DNA of 27,714 nucleotides from JBFLYN01 sp040756655 (GCA_040756655.1 JBFLYN010000040.1:1-27714), one strand, 5' to 3'; shown: positions 17,149 through 25,851, counted from the stretch's first letter. Notes: generated by a model not told the origin, from the letters alone. A program made the numbers and translations.

Positions 17149-18708
17149 TTACATCGCCCTTGGCCTGGTCCAATTACGCACCAGCGCCAGCACCGGCTGG
17201 AGATCGTCCACGCCCAGGCGCCAGAGCATGATGGCGTAGACCAAGCACCCCACGCCGATGGCTGCACCTACTTCCAAAAGACCGCCCCACCTGCCCCGGA
17301 ACACCCATTGTGCTCCCCGGTGAGTGAACACGGCCGCCAGGCCCATGATCACCGAGCTTACGGCAAGACGCCCCATGGTCCGCAAAAACGGCCCGTGGGG
17401 CAACGGCACGGTGTTGCGAAGGAGGGCCACCAGGAGCACAAAGCCCGAAAGAGCGCCGATGGAGTTGGCAAGCGCCAGCCCGGCGTGGCCCAGCGGGCGG
17501 ACCAGGAGCACGGCAAAGACCAGGTTGATGCAGACAGTGCCGCCGCTTATGAGCACGGGCCTGACCGTATCCTGCATGGAATGAAAACCGCGGACCAGCA
17601 CCTGGTTGGAGGCGTGAAACAGCATGCCCAGGCCATAGCAGAGCACGGCCACGGCGGTAAGCTGGGTGGACCGGGCATCGAACTGACCGCGTTGGAACAG
17701 CAGGCGGATGATGGGCTCGCGTAGCACCATCAGCCCGACGCTGGCCGGCAGGGTGATGAGGGCCACCATGCGCAGGCCGGACTGCACCGACTGGCCCAGC
17801 GCCCGGTAGTCCCGGCCGCTGGCGTACTCGGAAAAGGCCGGGTACAGGACGGTGGCGATGGCCAGGGCAAACAGGCCCAGCGGCAACTGCACCAGCTTGT
17901 TGGCGAAGGCAAGGGCGGAGATGCTGCCTGCTTCCAGGCCCGACGCCAGGCGGCGGTCGATGATGAGGTAGGCCTGCCCGGTCAGCCCGCCCAGCACTAT
18001 GGGCACGCTCAGGGCCAGCACCCGGGCAAGCCCCGGGTGGTGCCAGTTGATGCCCCACCGGTACCTTAGTCCAGTACGGGATACCATGGCCAGGACGATC
18101 ATGGTCTGTAATCCCGACCCGACCAGCGTTGCTGCGGCCACCGCCGGGATCCCCCACCGGGGCGCCACCAGGTAGATGCCGAGGATCACCGTGATGTTCA
18201 GGACCATGGGTCCAAGCGCCGGAGCGATGAAGCGCCTGAAAGAATGCAGCACCGCGGCGAGGAGGCTGTAGACGCCGGTGGCGATGATGGCCGGGAACAT
18301 GAGAAAGAGCAACCTGGAAGCCAACTGGCTGGTGCCCGCATCAAACCCGGGAGCGATGACCGTTACCACCTGGGGTGCCAGCAGCATACCCAGGACGGCG
18401 AGGGCCGCTGATGCCAAGAGGACGGTGTTGAGGAGGCTGGACGCCAGGTCCCAGGCTTCCTGTGACCGCTCACGGCAAAGGTATTCTGTGAACACCGGGA
18501 GGAAAGCCGCTCCCACCGCACCGGCTACGGTGCCAAAGAGCAGGGTCGGGATGGTGCTGGCGACCATGTAGGCGTCCGACTGGGGGCCGGCCCCGAACAT
18601 CACTGCCAATCCCTGGTCACGGGCAAAACCTAGAACCTTGGTGGCCGCGTTGATAACCATGATGCTGAGTGCAGCGGAGATCATCACTCTGCCAACGGGC
18701 CTTGACAT
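17149..18708 (-). CDS. murJ: Lipid II flippase MurJ (MviN)
   Basis: 519 residues with about 14 hydrophobic segments, the normal size for MurJ of the MOP superfamily. Moves lipid II across the membrane for peptidoglycan synthesis. The N-terminus has the family pattern INAATKVLGFARDQGLAVMF then GAGPQSDAYMVASTIP, in which the Arg and the GAG-x-x-DAY motif are typical. A middle block reads PLGLFALAIATVLYPAFSEY, and later RLLFQRGQFDARSTQLTAVA. The start is ATG at 18708 (minus) with GGAGGAG upstream; an earlier in-frame ATG at 18834 lacks family-like sequence. The gene stands alone, flanked by a nitrilase remnant and a VOC protein. A paralogue used for exopolysaccharide rather than lipid II is possible. 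Confidence 0.9.
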   Translation of the reverse strand: MSRPVGRVMISAALSIMVINAATKVLGFARDQGLAVMFGAGPQSDAYMVASTIPTLLFGTVAGAVGAAFLPVFTEYLCRERSQEAWDLASSLLNTVLLASAALAVLGMLLAPQVVTVIAPGFDAGTSQLASRLLFLMFPAIIATGVYSLLAAVLHSFRRFIAPALGPMVLNITVILGIYLVAPRWGIPAVAAATLVGSGLQTMIVLAMVSRTGLRYRWGINWHHPGLARVLALSVPIVLGGLTGQAYLIIDRRLASGLEAGSISALAFANKLVQLPLGLFALAIATVLYPAFSEYASGRDYRALGQSVQSGLRMVALITLPASVGLMVLREPIIRLLFQRGQFDARSTQLTAVAVLCYGLGMLFHASNQVLVRGFHSMQDTVRPVLISGGTVCINLVFAVLLVRPLGHAGLALANSIGALSGFVLLVALLRNTVPLPHGPFLRTMGRLAVSSVIMGLAAVFTHRGAQWVFRGRWGGLLEVGAAIGVGCLVYAIMLWRLGVDDLQPVLALVRNWTRPRAM

Positions 18709-19006
18709 GGATCTCCTCCATCTCGACGATCGGCTCCAACCGGGTACCTTACCCGTCATAGTTCGGACCAGGACCCGGTCATTCCTGCCGGCCCCCGGGG
18801 TTCGTGGGTTTTGCCCTGGCATCCCTGGCAGCAAGGCCTGCGTAAGGGTGGGTAGCCCCGGGACTTGGCGCGGCCGCCCGCGCGGGATCTGCCCCGGTTT
18901 CCCTGCACGTAGGGGTGGTATGCAGTTGTGGGCATAGAGGGCTTCCGGTCCCGGTCGGACCGGCTAAACTGGCCTATGGCCCCCGGCAACAGTACAGAAG
19001 CCCGGG
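18709..19006. other. Intergenic stretch with a 7-bp hairpin, no gene
   Basis: Just under 300 bases between the murJ start and the VOC gene stop. No protein-like frame. A hairpin CCGGTCC / GGACCGG (18945-18963, 5-base loop) lies 44 bases past the VOC stop in the minus direction and may help terminate it, although no T-run follows. The murJ promoter should lie close to 18720-18780, but I could not pick out a clear one. Confidence 0.4.
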
Positions 19007-19393
19007 TCAGTGCAGCGGCTGGCAGGCTTCGATGACGTTGCCGTCGGGGTCATAGAGAAGGAACCACAAGACTACCCCGCCGCCGTCGACCACCGGGGTA
19101 CAGCGCACATCCCGCTGGGTGAGGAGGCGGTGGGTGGCGTGGATGTCATCCACGGCGAAGATGGGATAGGTGCCCAGTGCCCCGGCTGCGACCAGTTCCT
19201 CGCCGGGCCTAAGCTCCCAGAGGGTGAGGCTCATCTGTCTTCCCGCATCCAGCACCACCAGCCGCTCGGGTCCGTCCAGCGCGTACACCACGGAAAACCC
19301 CAGTCTTTCCCGGTACCACTCACGTGACCTGGCCAAGTCGCTGACCCGGATGATCACCGTGTCCAGGTGTTTGAAAACGCCCGCAGTGGTCAA
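19007..19393 (-). CDS. VOC superfamily (glyoxalase/bleomycin resistance-like) protein
   Basis: 128 residues, one paired beta-alpha-beta-beta-beta module set typical of single VOC proteins. The first module starts KHLDTVIIRVSDLARSREWY then RERLGFSVVY; the second has YPIFAVDDIHATHRLL and ends FLLYDPDGNVIEACQ, with the late Glu that binds metal in this fold. Activities range from glyoxalase and dioxygenase to antibiotic binding, and the substrate is not deducible. The start is a TTG at 19393 (minus), placed eight bases after GGAGGAGGG; no in-frame ATG fits the family. A candidate promoter is at 19485-19511. The gene is divergent from the XPB-type helicase. Confidence 0.85.
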   Translation of the reverse strand: MTTAGVFKHLDTVIIRVSDLARSREWYRERLGFSVVYALDGPERLVVLDAGRQMSLTLWELRPGEELVAAGALGTYPIFAVDDIHATHRLLTQRDVRCTPVVDGGGVVLWFLLYDPDGNVIEACQPLH

Positions 19394-19484
19394 TGAAATA
19401 GCCCTCCTCCAGGAATCTTGTGGCACGGGTATCCTGTGGCATGTTGCTGGTGACCAAAGGGTGTAGACCCGGCCAACTGCTTCC

Positions 19485-19511
19485 AGTATACCATGTATCC
19501 AGTAGTGGCAA
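19485..19511 (-). promoter_or_regulatory. Candidate promoter for the VOC gene
   Basis: On the minus strand TTGCCA (five of six -35 bases, 19511-19506) and TATACT (five of six -10 bases, 19490-19485) are separated by 15 bases, shorter than ideal. It lies about 90 bases before the TTG start. Consensus match only. Confidence 0.35.
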
Positions 19512-19603
19512 AGCGGGCATGCGGGCCCCGGGGCTTTGAGCAGGGTTAGGGGTCTCCCGTATCGAATGCTCCATCCGAATACCGCAGAAACGGAGGCCAT
19601 GGC

Positions 19604-21325
19604 TTGTCATCCTCCAACGACCGCCCGCTCATCGTCCAGGCCGATGGCACCATCCTGTTGGAAACCCGCCACCGCCTTTACGACCAAGCTCGCCAGGTGC
19701 TGGCTGTCTTTGCGGAACTGGAAAAGAGCCCTGAGTACATCCACACCTACCGGGTTACCCCGGTGTCACTTTGGAACGCCGCAGCCGGGGGTCTTGCCAG
19801 CCATGAGTTGCTGGAAACGTTGACCGGGCTTTCCCGCTACCAGCTCCCCGCCAGTGTCCGGAAAGACATCACCGAGTACATGGCCCGCTACGGCCGGTTA
19901 CAGCTGGTCAAAGGCGGCGACCAGCTGGTGCTCAGAAGCTCGGATGCAGCCTTACTGGCCGAGATTTGCCGGCACCGCACGGCCGGACAGTATGTGGTGG
20001 AGCATGTGGGACCCCGGGAAGCCGTCATCAATCCCCGGTACCGCGGCCACTTCAAGCAGGCAGTCACCCGCCTGGGTTTCCCGGTCCAGGACCTGGCCGG
20101 GTACATAGAGGGGGCCCGACTGGAGCTGGCGCTGAGGGACCGCTCCCGGAGCGGCCGCCCGTTTGCCCTCCGGGCCTACCAGCAAGAGGCGGTGGATGCT
20201 TTTCACAGCGGGGGCGGGCTGGCAGGCGGCAGCGGCGTGATCGTGCTCCCCTGCGGCGCCGGCAAGACCGTGGTAGCCCTGGGTGTCATGCACCGCACCC
20301 GGTGCCACACCCTGATCATCTGCACCCACGCCAACGCGGTGACCCAGTGGCGGGAGGAACTCCTGGACAAGACCACCTTGGAACCCGGCCAGGTCGGTGA
20401 GTACACCGGGCGCAGGAAGCAGTTGTGCCCGGTGACGCTGGCCACCTACCAGATCCTCACCCACCGGAGAAGCCGGGCCGGCGAGTTTACCCACTTTGGC
20501 CTGTTCGAAAAGGGCGAGTGGGGCCTCATCATCTACGACGAGGTACACCTTCTACCCGCCCCGGTGTTCCGGCTCACCGCGGAGCTCCAGGCCCGGCGAC
20601 GATTGGGCCTCACCGCCACCCTGGTGCGTGAGGACGGGCGCGAAGTGGACGTGTTTTCCCTCATCGGTCCCCGGCGCTATGCCGCCCCGTGGAAGACCAT
20701 GGAGCATGCAGGCTGGATCGCCCCGGCCACTTGTTACGAACTGCGGGTGCCATGCTCGCCCAGCCTGCGCGCCCAGTACGCAGAGGCGGAAGGGCAGGAC
20801 CGGTACCGGGCGGTGGCCGAGAACCCGGACAAGCTGGGCGTGGTGGAAGGACTGGTGCGGCTGCACCGGCCGCGGGGCGACCGGGTACTGGTCATCGGCC
20901 AGTACCTGTCCCAGCTGGGGCTCATTGCCGGGCGCCTGGGTGCGCCCTTGGTGACAGGCGAGACGCCGGCCGAAGAGCGCGACCGGCTGTACGCCGCCTT
21001 TCGCTCGGGTGATACCCCGGTCCTGGTGGCCTCCCGGGTGGCCAACTATTCCCTGGACCTGCCGGAGGCCAGCGTGGCCATACAGGTTTCGGGTGTCTTT
21101 GGCTCCCGCCAGGAAGAGGCCCAGCGACTGGGGCGGGTGCTCCGCCCCAAGGGCGACGGGCGGGGGGCAGTTTTCTACACGGTGGTCACCGTAGACAGCG
21201 TGGACCAGGACTACGCGCACCAAAGGCAGCAATTCCTCACAGAACAAGGTTACTCGTACCGGGTGGTAGACTGCTCCGCCGGCGACCTCGGCGGAGTGCT
21301 GGCGGAGGGGGGCGCAAGTGAGTAA
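19604..21325 (+). CDS. XPB/Rad25-type DNA helicase (superfamily 2)
   Basis: 573 residues. 3'-5' DNA helicase/translocase related to eukaryotic XPB and to mycobacterial Ercc3, expected to act in DNA repair. An N-terminal ~185-residue domain is followed by the two RecA-like halves. Motifs are Walker A PCGAGKT (216-222), VTQWREEL (246-253), DEVH (312-315), TAT (337-339), and the XPB-specific RED loop in VREDG (341-345). Motif V region is SRVANYSLDLPEA and motif VI is QEEAQRLGRVLRPK (503-516). The start is TTG at 19604, seven bases after GGAGG; an ATG at 19599 is out of frame. It overlaps the following helicase-associated gene by eight bases, so the pair is coupled. No nuclease (Bax1-type) gene is adjacent. 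Confidence 0.93.
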   Translation: MSSSNDRPLIVQADGTILLETRHRLYDQARQVLAVFAELEKSPEYIHTYRVTPVSLWNAAAGGLASHELLETLTGLSRYQLPASVRKDITEYMARYGRLQLVKGGDQLVLRSSDAALLAEICRHRTAGQYVVEHVGPREAVINPRYRGHFKQAVTRLGFPVQDLAGYIEGARLELALRDRSRSGRPFALRAYQQEAVDAFHSGGGLAGGSGVIVLPCGAGKTVVALGVMHRTRCHTLIICTHANAVTQWREELLDKTTLEPGQVGEYTGRRKQLCPVTLATYQILTHRRSRAGEFTHFGLFEKGEWGLIIYDEVHLLPAPVFRLTAELQARRRLGLTATLVREDGREVDVFSLIGPRRYAAPWKTMEHAGWIAPATCYELRVPCSPSLRAQYAEAEGQDRYRAVAENPDKLGVVEGLVRLHRPRGDRVLVIGQYLSQLGLIAGRLGAPLVTGETPAEERDRLYAAFRSGDTPVLVASRVANYSLDLPEASVAIQVSGVFGSRQEEAQRLGRVLRPKGDGRGAVFYTVVTVDSVDQDYAHQRQQFLTEQGYSYRVVDCSAGDLGGVLAEGGASE

Positions 21326-23294
21326 GGGTGAAAGGAAGTCCGAAAACCCCAAGGCCCAAAAAGGCGGGCAGACCCGCCCGGCGGCAGAGGATCCCCGTGT
21401 ACCCGGCACTGATGAGCTGTTTGCCTCCTGGGTAGCCCTGGCCGTGGGCGGTGATCGCGACTGGTCGGTCACTTCCAACCAGGCCCTGCAGCGCATCAAG
21501 GGCGAACTCCAGATCCTCGGCGTGCACCGGGCACCGGTGAGCGTGGTGCACCAGCTCAAGCAAAAAGGATGGCTGCTGGAGCATGCTGCCGGCAAGCCCG
21601 GCGTCCTCTGGGTGCCCCCCGAGCACCGGGCCACGGCCTTGGGCCGCCTGGCCAGGATCGGCGAGCACATCGCCAAAGAAGCCTTGGACCGCAACCCGGC
21701 CATGCTGCCCCCGGACGACCAGTGGGCCCAGCGCATCCTCGAACTGGACCAGGATCTCGTCATCCTCTTGGCCGAACACCGCCTGCGACCGGTGCGTCTG
21801 ACCCGGCAGGGTGAATACTACAAGCGCGACCGGGAGCGATTGGAAAGCCTCCTGTCCCCGGCCACCGCCGGCGAAACCGGCCGCATCCTTTCGTACCTCC
21901 ATAGAGAACACCTGATCTACCACTCCAACTACGAGGTCAGGGTCGGCCCCCTGGTGGAGAAATGGCTGGAACTGCCTCGGGTCCAGCGCTGGACGGGCAT
22001 GTACAATCAGTGGGCCCTGCAGGTAGGCGCCTGGAACCCTTTTCCCTGGTACCGCCGGTTCCTGTACCTCCTGAGCCTGACCACGGCCGGGAGGTGGTGC
22101 GACCTGGGGGCGCTCATCTCGTTTCTCGGGCACTTTACCGACCGCCAGGATCTTTTCGGCTACCTGTTGCCGTATACCAGGCTGTTGACGCTCCTGGGCG
22201 TCATAGACCAGGTGCAGCTGCCCCTGGTGGCCCCGGACAAGGAACGAGATCCGGGTACCCTCCGGCCGGGCGACGGGGGACCGGTCTTCCGCCTCCTGGC
22301 GCGGGTGAGCCCGGCCGGCCGCCGGGCCTTCCTGGGTGAGACGCCGGAGCTGCCCGGGGAGTCCACCGGCTTTGTGGTCCAGCCCAACCTGGAGGTGGTG
22401 GCGCCGGGCGACCTCCAACCCCGGCTCCTCTGGCGACTGCAAACCGCTGCCGAACTGCAAAGCCGCGACCGGGCCCTGGTATACTCCCTTACCCGCGAGA
22501 GCATAGAGCGGGCGCTGGGCCTGGGTGTCGACGGCCGGGAACTGGTGGGGTTTTTGCAGGCCCATGCCCAGTACCCGGTGACCGACAATGTCCTGGCCAC
22601 CATCGAGGGCTGGGTGACTGCGTTCAACCGGATGTTCATGATGGAGGCCACCATCCTGTGGTGCGACTCGGAAGCTACCGCCCGCCTCCTGAGGGATTCT
22701 CCGGGGCTGGGCCCCTATTGTCTGGGTTCCATCACCGGCCGCGACCTGGTCATCGATGGGGCCCGGGTGCGGGAGGTCATGGCCATCCTTAGAGAATCCG
22801 GCCACCGGCTGCGGTCCGAAGTGGTCCGGTGGGACGGGTGTGCCCCGCGCCAGCCGGAGGAGGACTACCGCAAGCCGGTCTCCGCGGCTGACTGGGCGGA
22901 GTCCCGGGCTGTGGTCGCGCTGACCCGGGCCCTGGAGGACCAGGAACTGGCGCCCGCCCCGGCCCGGGCGTCCAGTACTCCCGCAACCGGAAGCCGGCAG
23001 GGGTCGCTGGATGTGGGCAGGAACGCCGGGCCCGTAGTAGACCGCCAGCTGCGAGAGACCGTCGACGCCGCCCTGATCCAGTCACGCTGGGTTACCTTGA
23101 TAGAACGCGGTAGCGACCAGCGCCTGGTAGTATACCCCCTGGCCCAGCGGGGCCTGGAACTGGCGGCGTATTACCCCCTCGAGGACGGGGTGATCATCTT
23201 GGACCTTGAGCACTACGAGTGGGCCGTCCTGGGGCACCAGGACAGGAGGACGCGCTTTACCAAGAGATTCCGGCTGCCGCCCGGCTTTTACTAG
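21318..23294 (+). CDS. Large helicase-associated protein (Helicase_C_3-like domain), partner of the XPB helicase
   Basis: 658 residues. The clearest region is about residues 350-440, starting GFVVQPNLEVVAPGDLQPRL and continuing YSLTRESIERALGLGVDGRE. This resembles the XPB/Ssl2-like C-terminal helicase domain found in the mycobacterial Rv0862c family, whose gene neighbours ercc3. No Walker A or DEAD box is present, so it is not itself a motor. The N-terminal half has helical winged-helix-like stretches (APVSVVHQLKQKGWLLEHA); residues ~540-580 form an Ala/Pro/Ser-rich linker, and the last ~80 residues form a separate module. GTG 21318 lies inside the end of the helicase gene with GGAGGGG upstream. 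Probably works in a complex with the helicase; this is inference from gene pairing. A GC hairpin follows the stop. Confidence 0.8.
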   Translation: MSKGERKSENPKAQKGGQTRPAAEDPRVPGTDELFASWVALAVGGDRDWSVTSNQALQRIKGELQILGVHRAPVSVVHQLKQKGWLLEHAAGKPGVLWVPPEHRATALGRLARIGEHIAKEALDRNPAMLPPDDQWAQRILELDQDLVILLAEHRLRPVRLTRQGEYYKRDRERLESLLSPATAGETGRILSYLHREHLIYHSNYEVRVGPLVEKWLELPRVQRWTGMYNQWALQVGAWNPFPWYRRFLYLLSLTTAGRWCDLGALISFLGHFTDRQDLFGYLLPYTRLLTLLGVIDQVQLPLVAPDKERDPGTLRPGDGGPVFRLLARVSPAGRRAFLGETPELPGESTGFVVQPNLEVVAPGDLQPRLLWRLQTAAELQSRDRALVYSLTRESIERALGLGVDGRELVGFLQAHAQYPVTDNVLATIEGWVTAFNRMFMMEATILWCDSEATARLLRDSPGLGPYCLGSITGRDLVIDGARVREVMAILRESGHRLRSEVVRWDGCAPRQPEEDYRKPVSAADWAESRAVVALTRALEDQELAPAPARASSTPATGSRQGSLDVGRNAGPVVDRQLRETVDAALIQSRWVTLIERGSDQRLVVYPLAQRGLELAAYYPLEDGVIILDLEHYEWAVLGHQDRRTRFTKRFRLPPGFY

Positions 23295-23302
23295 TGGAAA
23301 TT

Positions 23303-23321
23303 CCCGGCCGTCCCGGCCGGG
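23303..23321 (+). terminator. 8-bp GC hairpin after the helicase-associated gene
   Basis: CCCGGCCG pairs with CGGCCGGG around a 3-base loop, nine bases after the stop at 23294. The following bases are not T-rich, so termination strength is uncertain. Confidence 0.45.
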
Positions 23322-23547
23322 TTCCGGCACCGTTGGTGACTCCCTGGTATCAACCCCGTTGCTTTTTCCCGCTCCTCACCAGCCCGGGCCGGCGCACCCG
23401 GGCTTCCGCGGCCCGGTTCACGTGATCTACGCAGCCTGCTGGGGCCGGTCATAGTCCGCTTGGTCTTAGCCCGGTTGGATCCTGCAGGCGTTCGGCAACC
23501 CGGTCCCCGGGGAGTGGTAGTGAGTTGTCTTCCCGCCCGGCCTAAGC

Positions 23548-23571
23548 CGGGCCCGGATGGGGCCCGTTTTT
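23548..23571 (+). terminator. Rho-independent terminator with T5 tail
   Basis: CGGGCCC pairs perfectly with GGGCCCG around a GGATG loop and is followed directly by TTTTT. It lies about 250 bases downstream of the helicase-associated gene and upstream of the creatininase-family gene, so it insulates the two units. A second small hairpin (GCCCGGC / GCCGGGC) abuts it on the left. Confidence 0.7.
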
Positions 23572-23602
23572 GCAGGGACTGGGTCCTTTCTTGTTGAACT
23601 GA

Positions 23603-23633
23603 CGGGCAAGATACCAAGTGACCCGCTTGCCCG
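23603..23633 (+). promoter_or_regulatory. Inverted repeat upstream of the creatininase-family gene
   Basis: CGGGCAAG (23603-23610) and CTTGCCCG (23626-23633) are perfect inverted copies, 15 bases apart. They end ten bases before the AAGGAGA ribosome binding site of the gene starting at 23660. It could be an operator or a leader hairpin. No T-run follows, so it is not a terminator. Confidence 0.35.
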
Positions 23634-23659
23634 GGATCACCGAAAGGAGATGGCTGCAG

Positions 23660-24397
23660 ATGCCGAGACTGGACCACATGACCACCCAGGAGGTACGTGA
23701 CCTGCCCCCGGAACTGGCCGTGGCGGTACTGCCCCTGGGTTCCACGGAGCAACACGGCCCGCACCTGCCCCTGGGCACCGACACCCTCATTGTCACGGCC
23801 GTAGTGGAAGCCGCCATCACCGGGCTGGCCGGCTCCCGGGTGGTGATGCTGCCCCCGGTGGCGGTGGGGAAGTCCAACGAGCATCTGCAGTTCCCCGGCA
23901 CCCTCAGCCTGACCGGCAACACCCTGGCGGGCGTGGTGACGGACACGGCCCGGTGCCTGGCCAAGCACGGGTTCAGGAAACTGGTGCTGGTCACCGGGCA
24001 CGGGGGAAACGCCCCGGTACTGGAGGCCGTGTGCCGGGACTTGCGAGTGGAACTGGGCTTTTTGGCCTTTGTGACCAGCCCCATCGTCAGCGCCGTGCGC
24101 AGTGCCGCCGGGTTCACAGCCGACGACATCCACGCGGGAGACTACGAGACTTCGCTCTTACTGGCCTTGCGCCCTGAGTTGGTCAAGCTGGACAGGCTGC
24201 CCACGCACAACCCGGCGGGCCCACTGCTGCCCTGGCTGGGCAAGGCCAAGTTCAGCTGGACCATCCAGGACCTTTCTTCCCATGGGTTCGTGGGTGACCC
24301 GCAGGCGGCCAGCGCCGAAAAGGGCCGGGCCCTACTGGCCGGAGGCGTGCAGTGGCTGGGCGACTTTCTAAAGCGCGTGGCCGAAACTCCCCACTGA
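23660..24397 (+). CDS. Creatininase family amidohydrolase
   Basis: 245 residues. Members are metal-dependent hydrolases of amide or cyclic amide bonds (creatininase, the mycofactocin protein MftE, formamide hydrolases of pterin/flavin biosynthesis). The hallmark reads LPLGSTEQHGPHLPLGTDT near residues 26-44, with metal-binding Glu, His and Asp. Then come VLVTGHGGNAP with a further His-containing loop and GDYETSLLLALRPELV with the late metal Glu. ATG 23660 has AAGGAGA (23644-23650) upstream; a GTG at 23618 is in frame but lies before the ribosome binding site. It is followed 21 bases later by a PlsY-like gene. No mycofactocin genes are seen, so the substrate is unknown. Confidence 0.88.
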   Translation: MPRLDHMTTQEVRDLPPELAVAVLPLGSTEQHGPHLPLGTDTLIVTAVVEAAITGLAGSRVVMLPPVAVGKSNEHLQFPGTLSLTGNTLAGVVTDTARCLAKHGFRKLVLVTGHGGNAPVLEAVCRDLRVELGFLAFVTSPIVSAVRSAAGFTADDIHAGDYETSLLLALRPELVKLDRLPTHNPAGPLLPWLGKAKFSWTIQDLSSHGFVGDPQAASAEKGRALLAGGVQWLGDFLKRVAETPH

Positions 24398-24418
24398 CGG
24401 GGCTGGAAAGGTGAGGCG

Positions 24419-25006
24419 ATGGTCGTGGAACTGCTGGTGGTGGCAATGTGCTATGCCGCAGGCTCTGTGGTGTTTGGCGTGGTGATGGGCCGGGTCTTCT
24501 TTGGAGACGACTTGCGCAGGCGCGACAACCCCGGCGGCTCGGGCAGCTGGCGCCAGTATGGACCGGTCGTGGGCATGAGCGTGGCCGCCCTGGACGTGGC
24601 CAAGGGCGCCGCCGCCGTGGCGCTGGCGCGGGGCTGGGGGCTTTCCGGTTGGTACCTGGTGGCGGCGGCCGCAGCCGTGGTAGGGGGGCATAACTGGCCG
24701 GTGTGGTTCGGTTTCCGGGGCGGGGGCGGCCTGGGCACGCTCGTGGGCACGCTGCTGGTCCTGGCTCCCGCCCAGATCGGGGTGGGGCTGGCCGTGGCGC
24801 TGGCGGCCGCCGCCCTGTACCGGGTAAGCCCCCTTTACCGGGTGTGCAAGGTAGCCGCGCTGCCCGGCGGGGCGGTGGTGGGCATTCCTTTCTTCCTGTA
24901 CTTGGCCTGGTCCCAGGGCAACGCCACCGGGGCCCAGGCGGCCCTGGCCAGCGGGCTGTTAATCGGGGTGCGGGGCCTCCAGATGCTCAAGACCCGGCCC
25001 GGGTAG
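24419..25006 (+). CDS. Divergent PlsY-like glycerol-3-phosphate acyltransferase
   Basis: 195 residues with about five hydrophobic segments, the PlsY size. PlsY transfers an acyl chain from acyl-phosphate to glycerol 3-phosphate, the first step of phospholipid synthesis. The motif regions are recognisable but altered. Motif 1 reads RDNPGGSGSWRQYG against the usual SGNxGAxNxxR, keeping N-x-G-x-S and the Arg. The following VAALDVAKGAAAV is typical, and motif 2 reads GHNWPVWFGFRGGGGLGTLVG where the canonical form is GHxFPVFxxFKGGKGVAT. So the usual Lys is replaced by Gly. ATG 24419 follows AAAGGTGAGG. It shares an operon with the creatininase-family gene. It is probably a second, specialised PlsY rather than the housekeeping enzyme. 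Confidence 0.8.
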   Translation: MVVELLVVAMCYAAGSVVFGVVMGRVFFGDDLRRRDNPGGSGSWRQYGPVVGMSVAALDVAKGAAAVALARGWGLSGWYLVAAAAAVVGGHNWPVWFGFRGGGGLGTLVGTLLVLAPAQIGVGLAVALAAAALYRVSPLYRVCKVAALPGGAVVGIPFFLYLAWSQGNATGAQAALASGLLIGVRGLQMLKTRPG

Positions 25007-25129
25007 GATGCCGGCCGAAGAGCAAAGTGTCGGCCGGCCAGGTCCGGCCCTGGGTCACGGCAGGGGGCGCACAGGAGGGCCGGGTGGCGACCATGGGCCC
25101 GGCGCGCCTTCGGGTTCCGGCACGAAGGC

Positions 25130-25705
25130 TCACTCCAGCCAGCGGGTAACCTCGGCCACGGACTTGCGGGGCCGGGCCGGTGGGGCCTCGGCCGGGTAGC
25201 CCAGCGACACGGCGCACACCAGCTCGTGGGTCATGCCCAGCCACCGGCCGACGGCATCCTCGGCGCAGAAGATATCACCGATCCAGAGGGTGCCAAGGCC
25301 CAGGGCAGTGGCGGCCAGGGTGATGTTCTGGACGGCCGCCCCGACGGACTGGGTATCCACCAGTGATATGAAGCGGTTAAACCCGGTCCGGTCCTGGTCA
25401 GGCGTCCACCGGGGGTTATAGACCAGGATGGCCACTGGCGCCTGGCGCATGGTGCGGGCGGTGGGCCCCGCGCTGCCGGTGTTGACGCCTTGCTCTCGGA
25501 GAGCGATGACCCGTTCCATCATCAAGTCCGCCAGCATGTCCTTTTTCTTGCCCTGGAGGACCATGAAGTACCAGGGCTGCGCGTTTTTCCCGGACGGGGC
25601 CCGGGTGGCGGCTTCCAGGATCCTTTCCACCAGCTCTTTGGGCACCGGCCGCTCCTCGAACTTCCGTATACTCCTCCGGTCCCAGATGGCCTGCATTACA
25701 TCCAA
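25130..25705 (-). CDS. Nitroreductase family protein
   Basis: 191 residues. FMN-dependent oxidoreductase using NAD(P)H, usually a dimer, that reduces nitro compounds, quinones or flavins; the in vivo substrate is unknown. The N-terminus is diagnostic: MDVMQAIWDRRSIRKF, where RRSIRKF binds the FMN phosphate, then ILEAATRAPSGKNAQPWYFM. The middle NITLAATALGLGTLWIG and the late VSLGYPAEAP are also typical. The start is TTG at 25705 (minus), 11 bases after AAGGGAG; it makes the protein begin exactly like family members, whereas the open frame to 26017 gives a noise-like N-terminus. It runs in the same direction as the nucleotidyltransferase remnant upstream. Confidence 0.9.
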   Translation of the reverse strand: MDVMQAIWDRRSIRKFEERPVPKELVERILEAATRAPSGKNAQPWYFMVLQGKKKDMLADLMMERVIALREQGVNTGSAGPTARTMRQAPVAILVYNPRWTPDQDRTGFNRFISLVDTQSVGAAVQNITLAATALGLGTLWIGDIFCAEDAVGRWLGMTHELVCAVSLGYPAEAPPARPRKSVAEVTRWLE

Positions 25706-25851
25706 CGGGCATGCCACTCCCTTCCAGAGCCTTGCCTGACGTACTTCGGTTCCTTGCCCCATTTTACCTGTTTCCCTGGGCCGGGCGCCCAGTGCAACCC
25801 ATGGCCGCGGGTGGGCCAAACCCGGTAGCCCCGGCGGGTAGTGCGTGGCCC

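Larger units (their letters stand above)
23295..23659. other. Intergenic stretch with hairpins, no gene
   Basis: 365 bases between the helicase operon and the creatininase-family gene. No protein-like frame on either strand. It holds three hairpins: 23303-23321, the terminator at 23548-23571, and an inverted repeat CGGGCAAG / CTTGCCCG at 23603-23633 just before the creatininase ribosome binding site. Confidence 0.5.

Noticed and set aside
21237..22805. 522-codon minus-strand open frame
   Set aside because: Antisense shadow of the helicase-associated gene, low-complexity composition and no motif.
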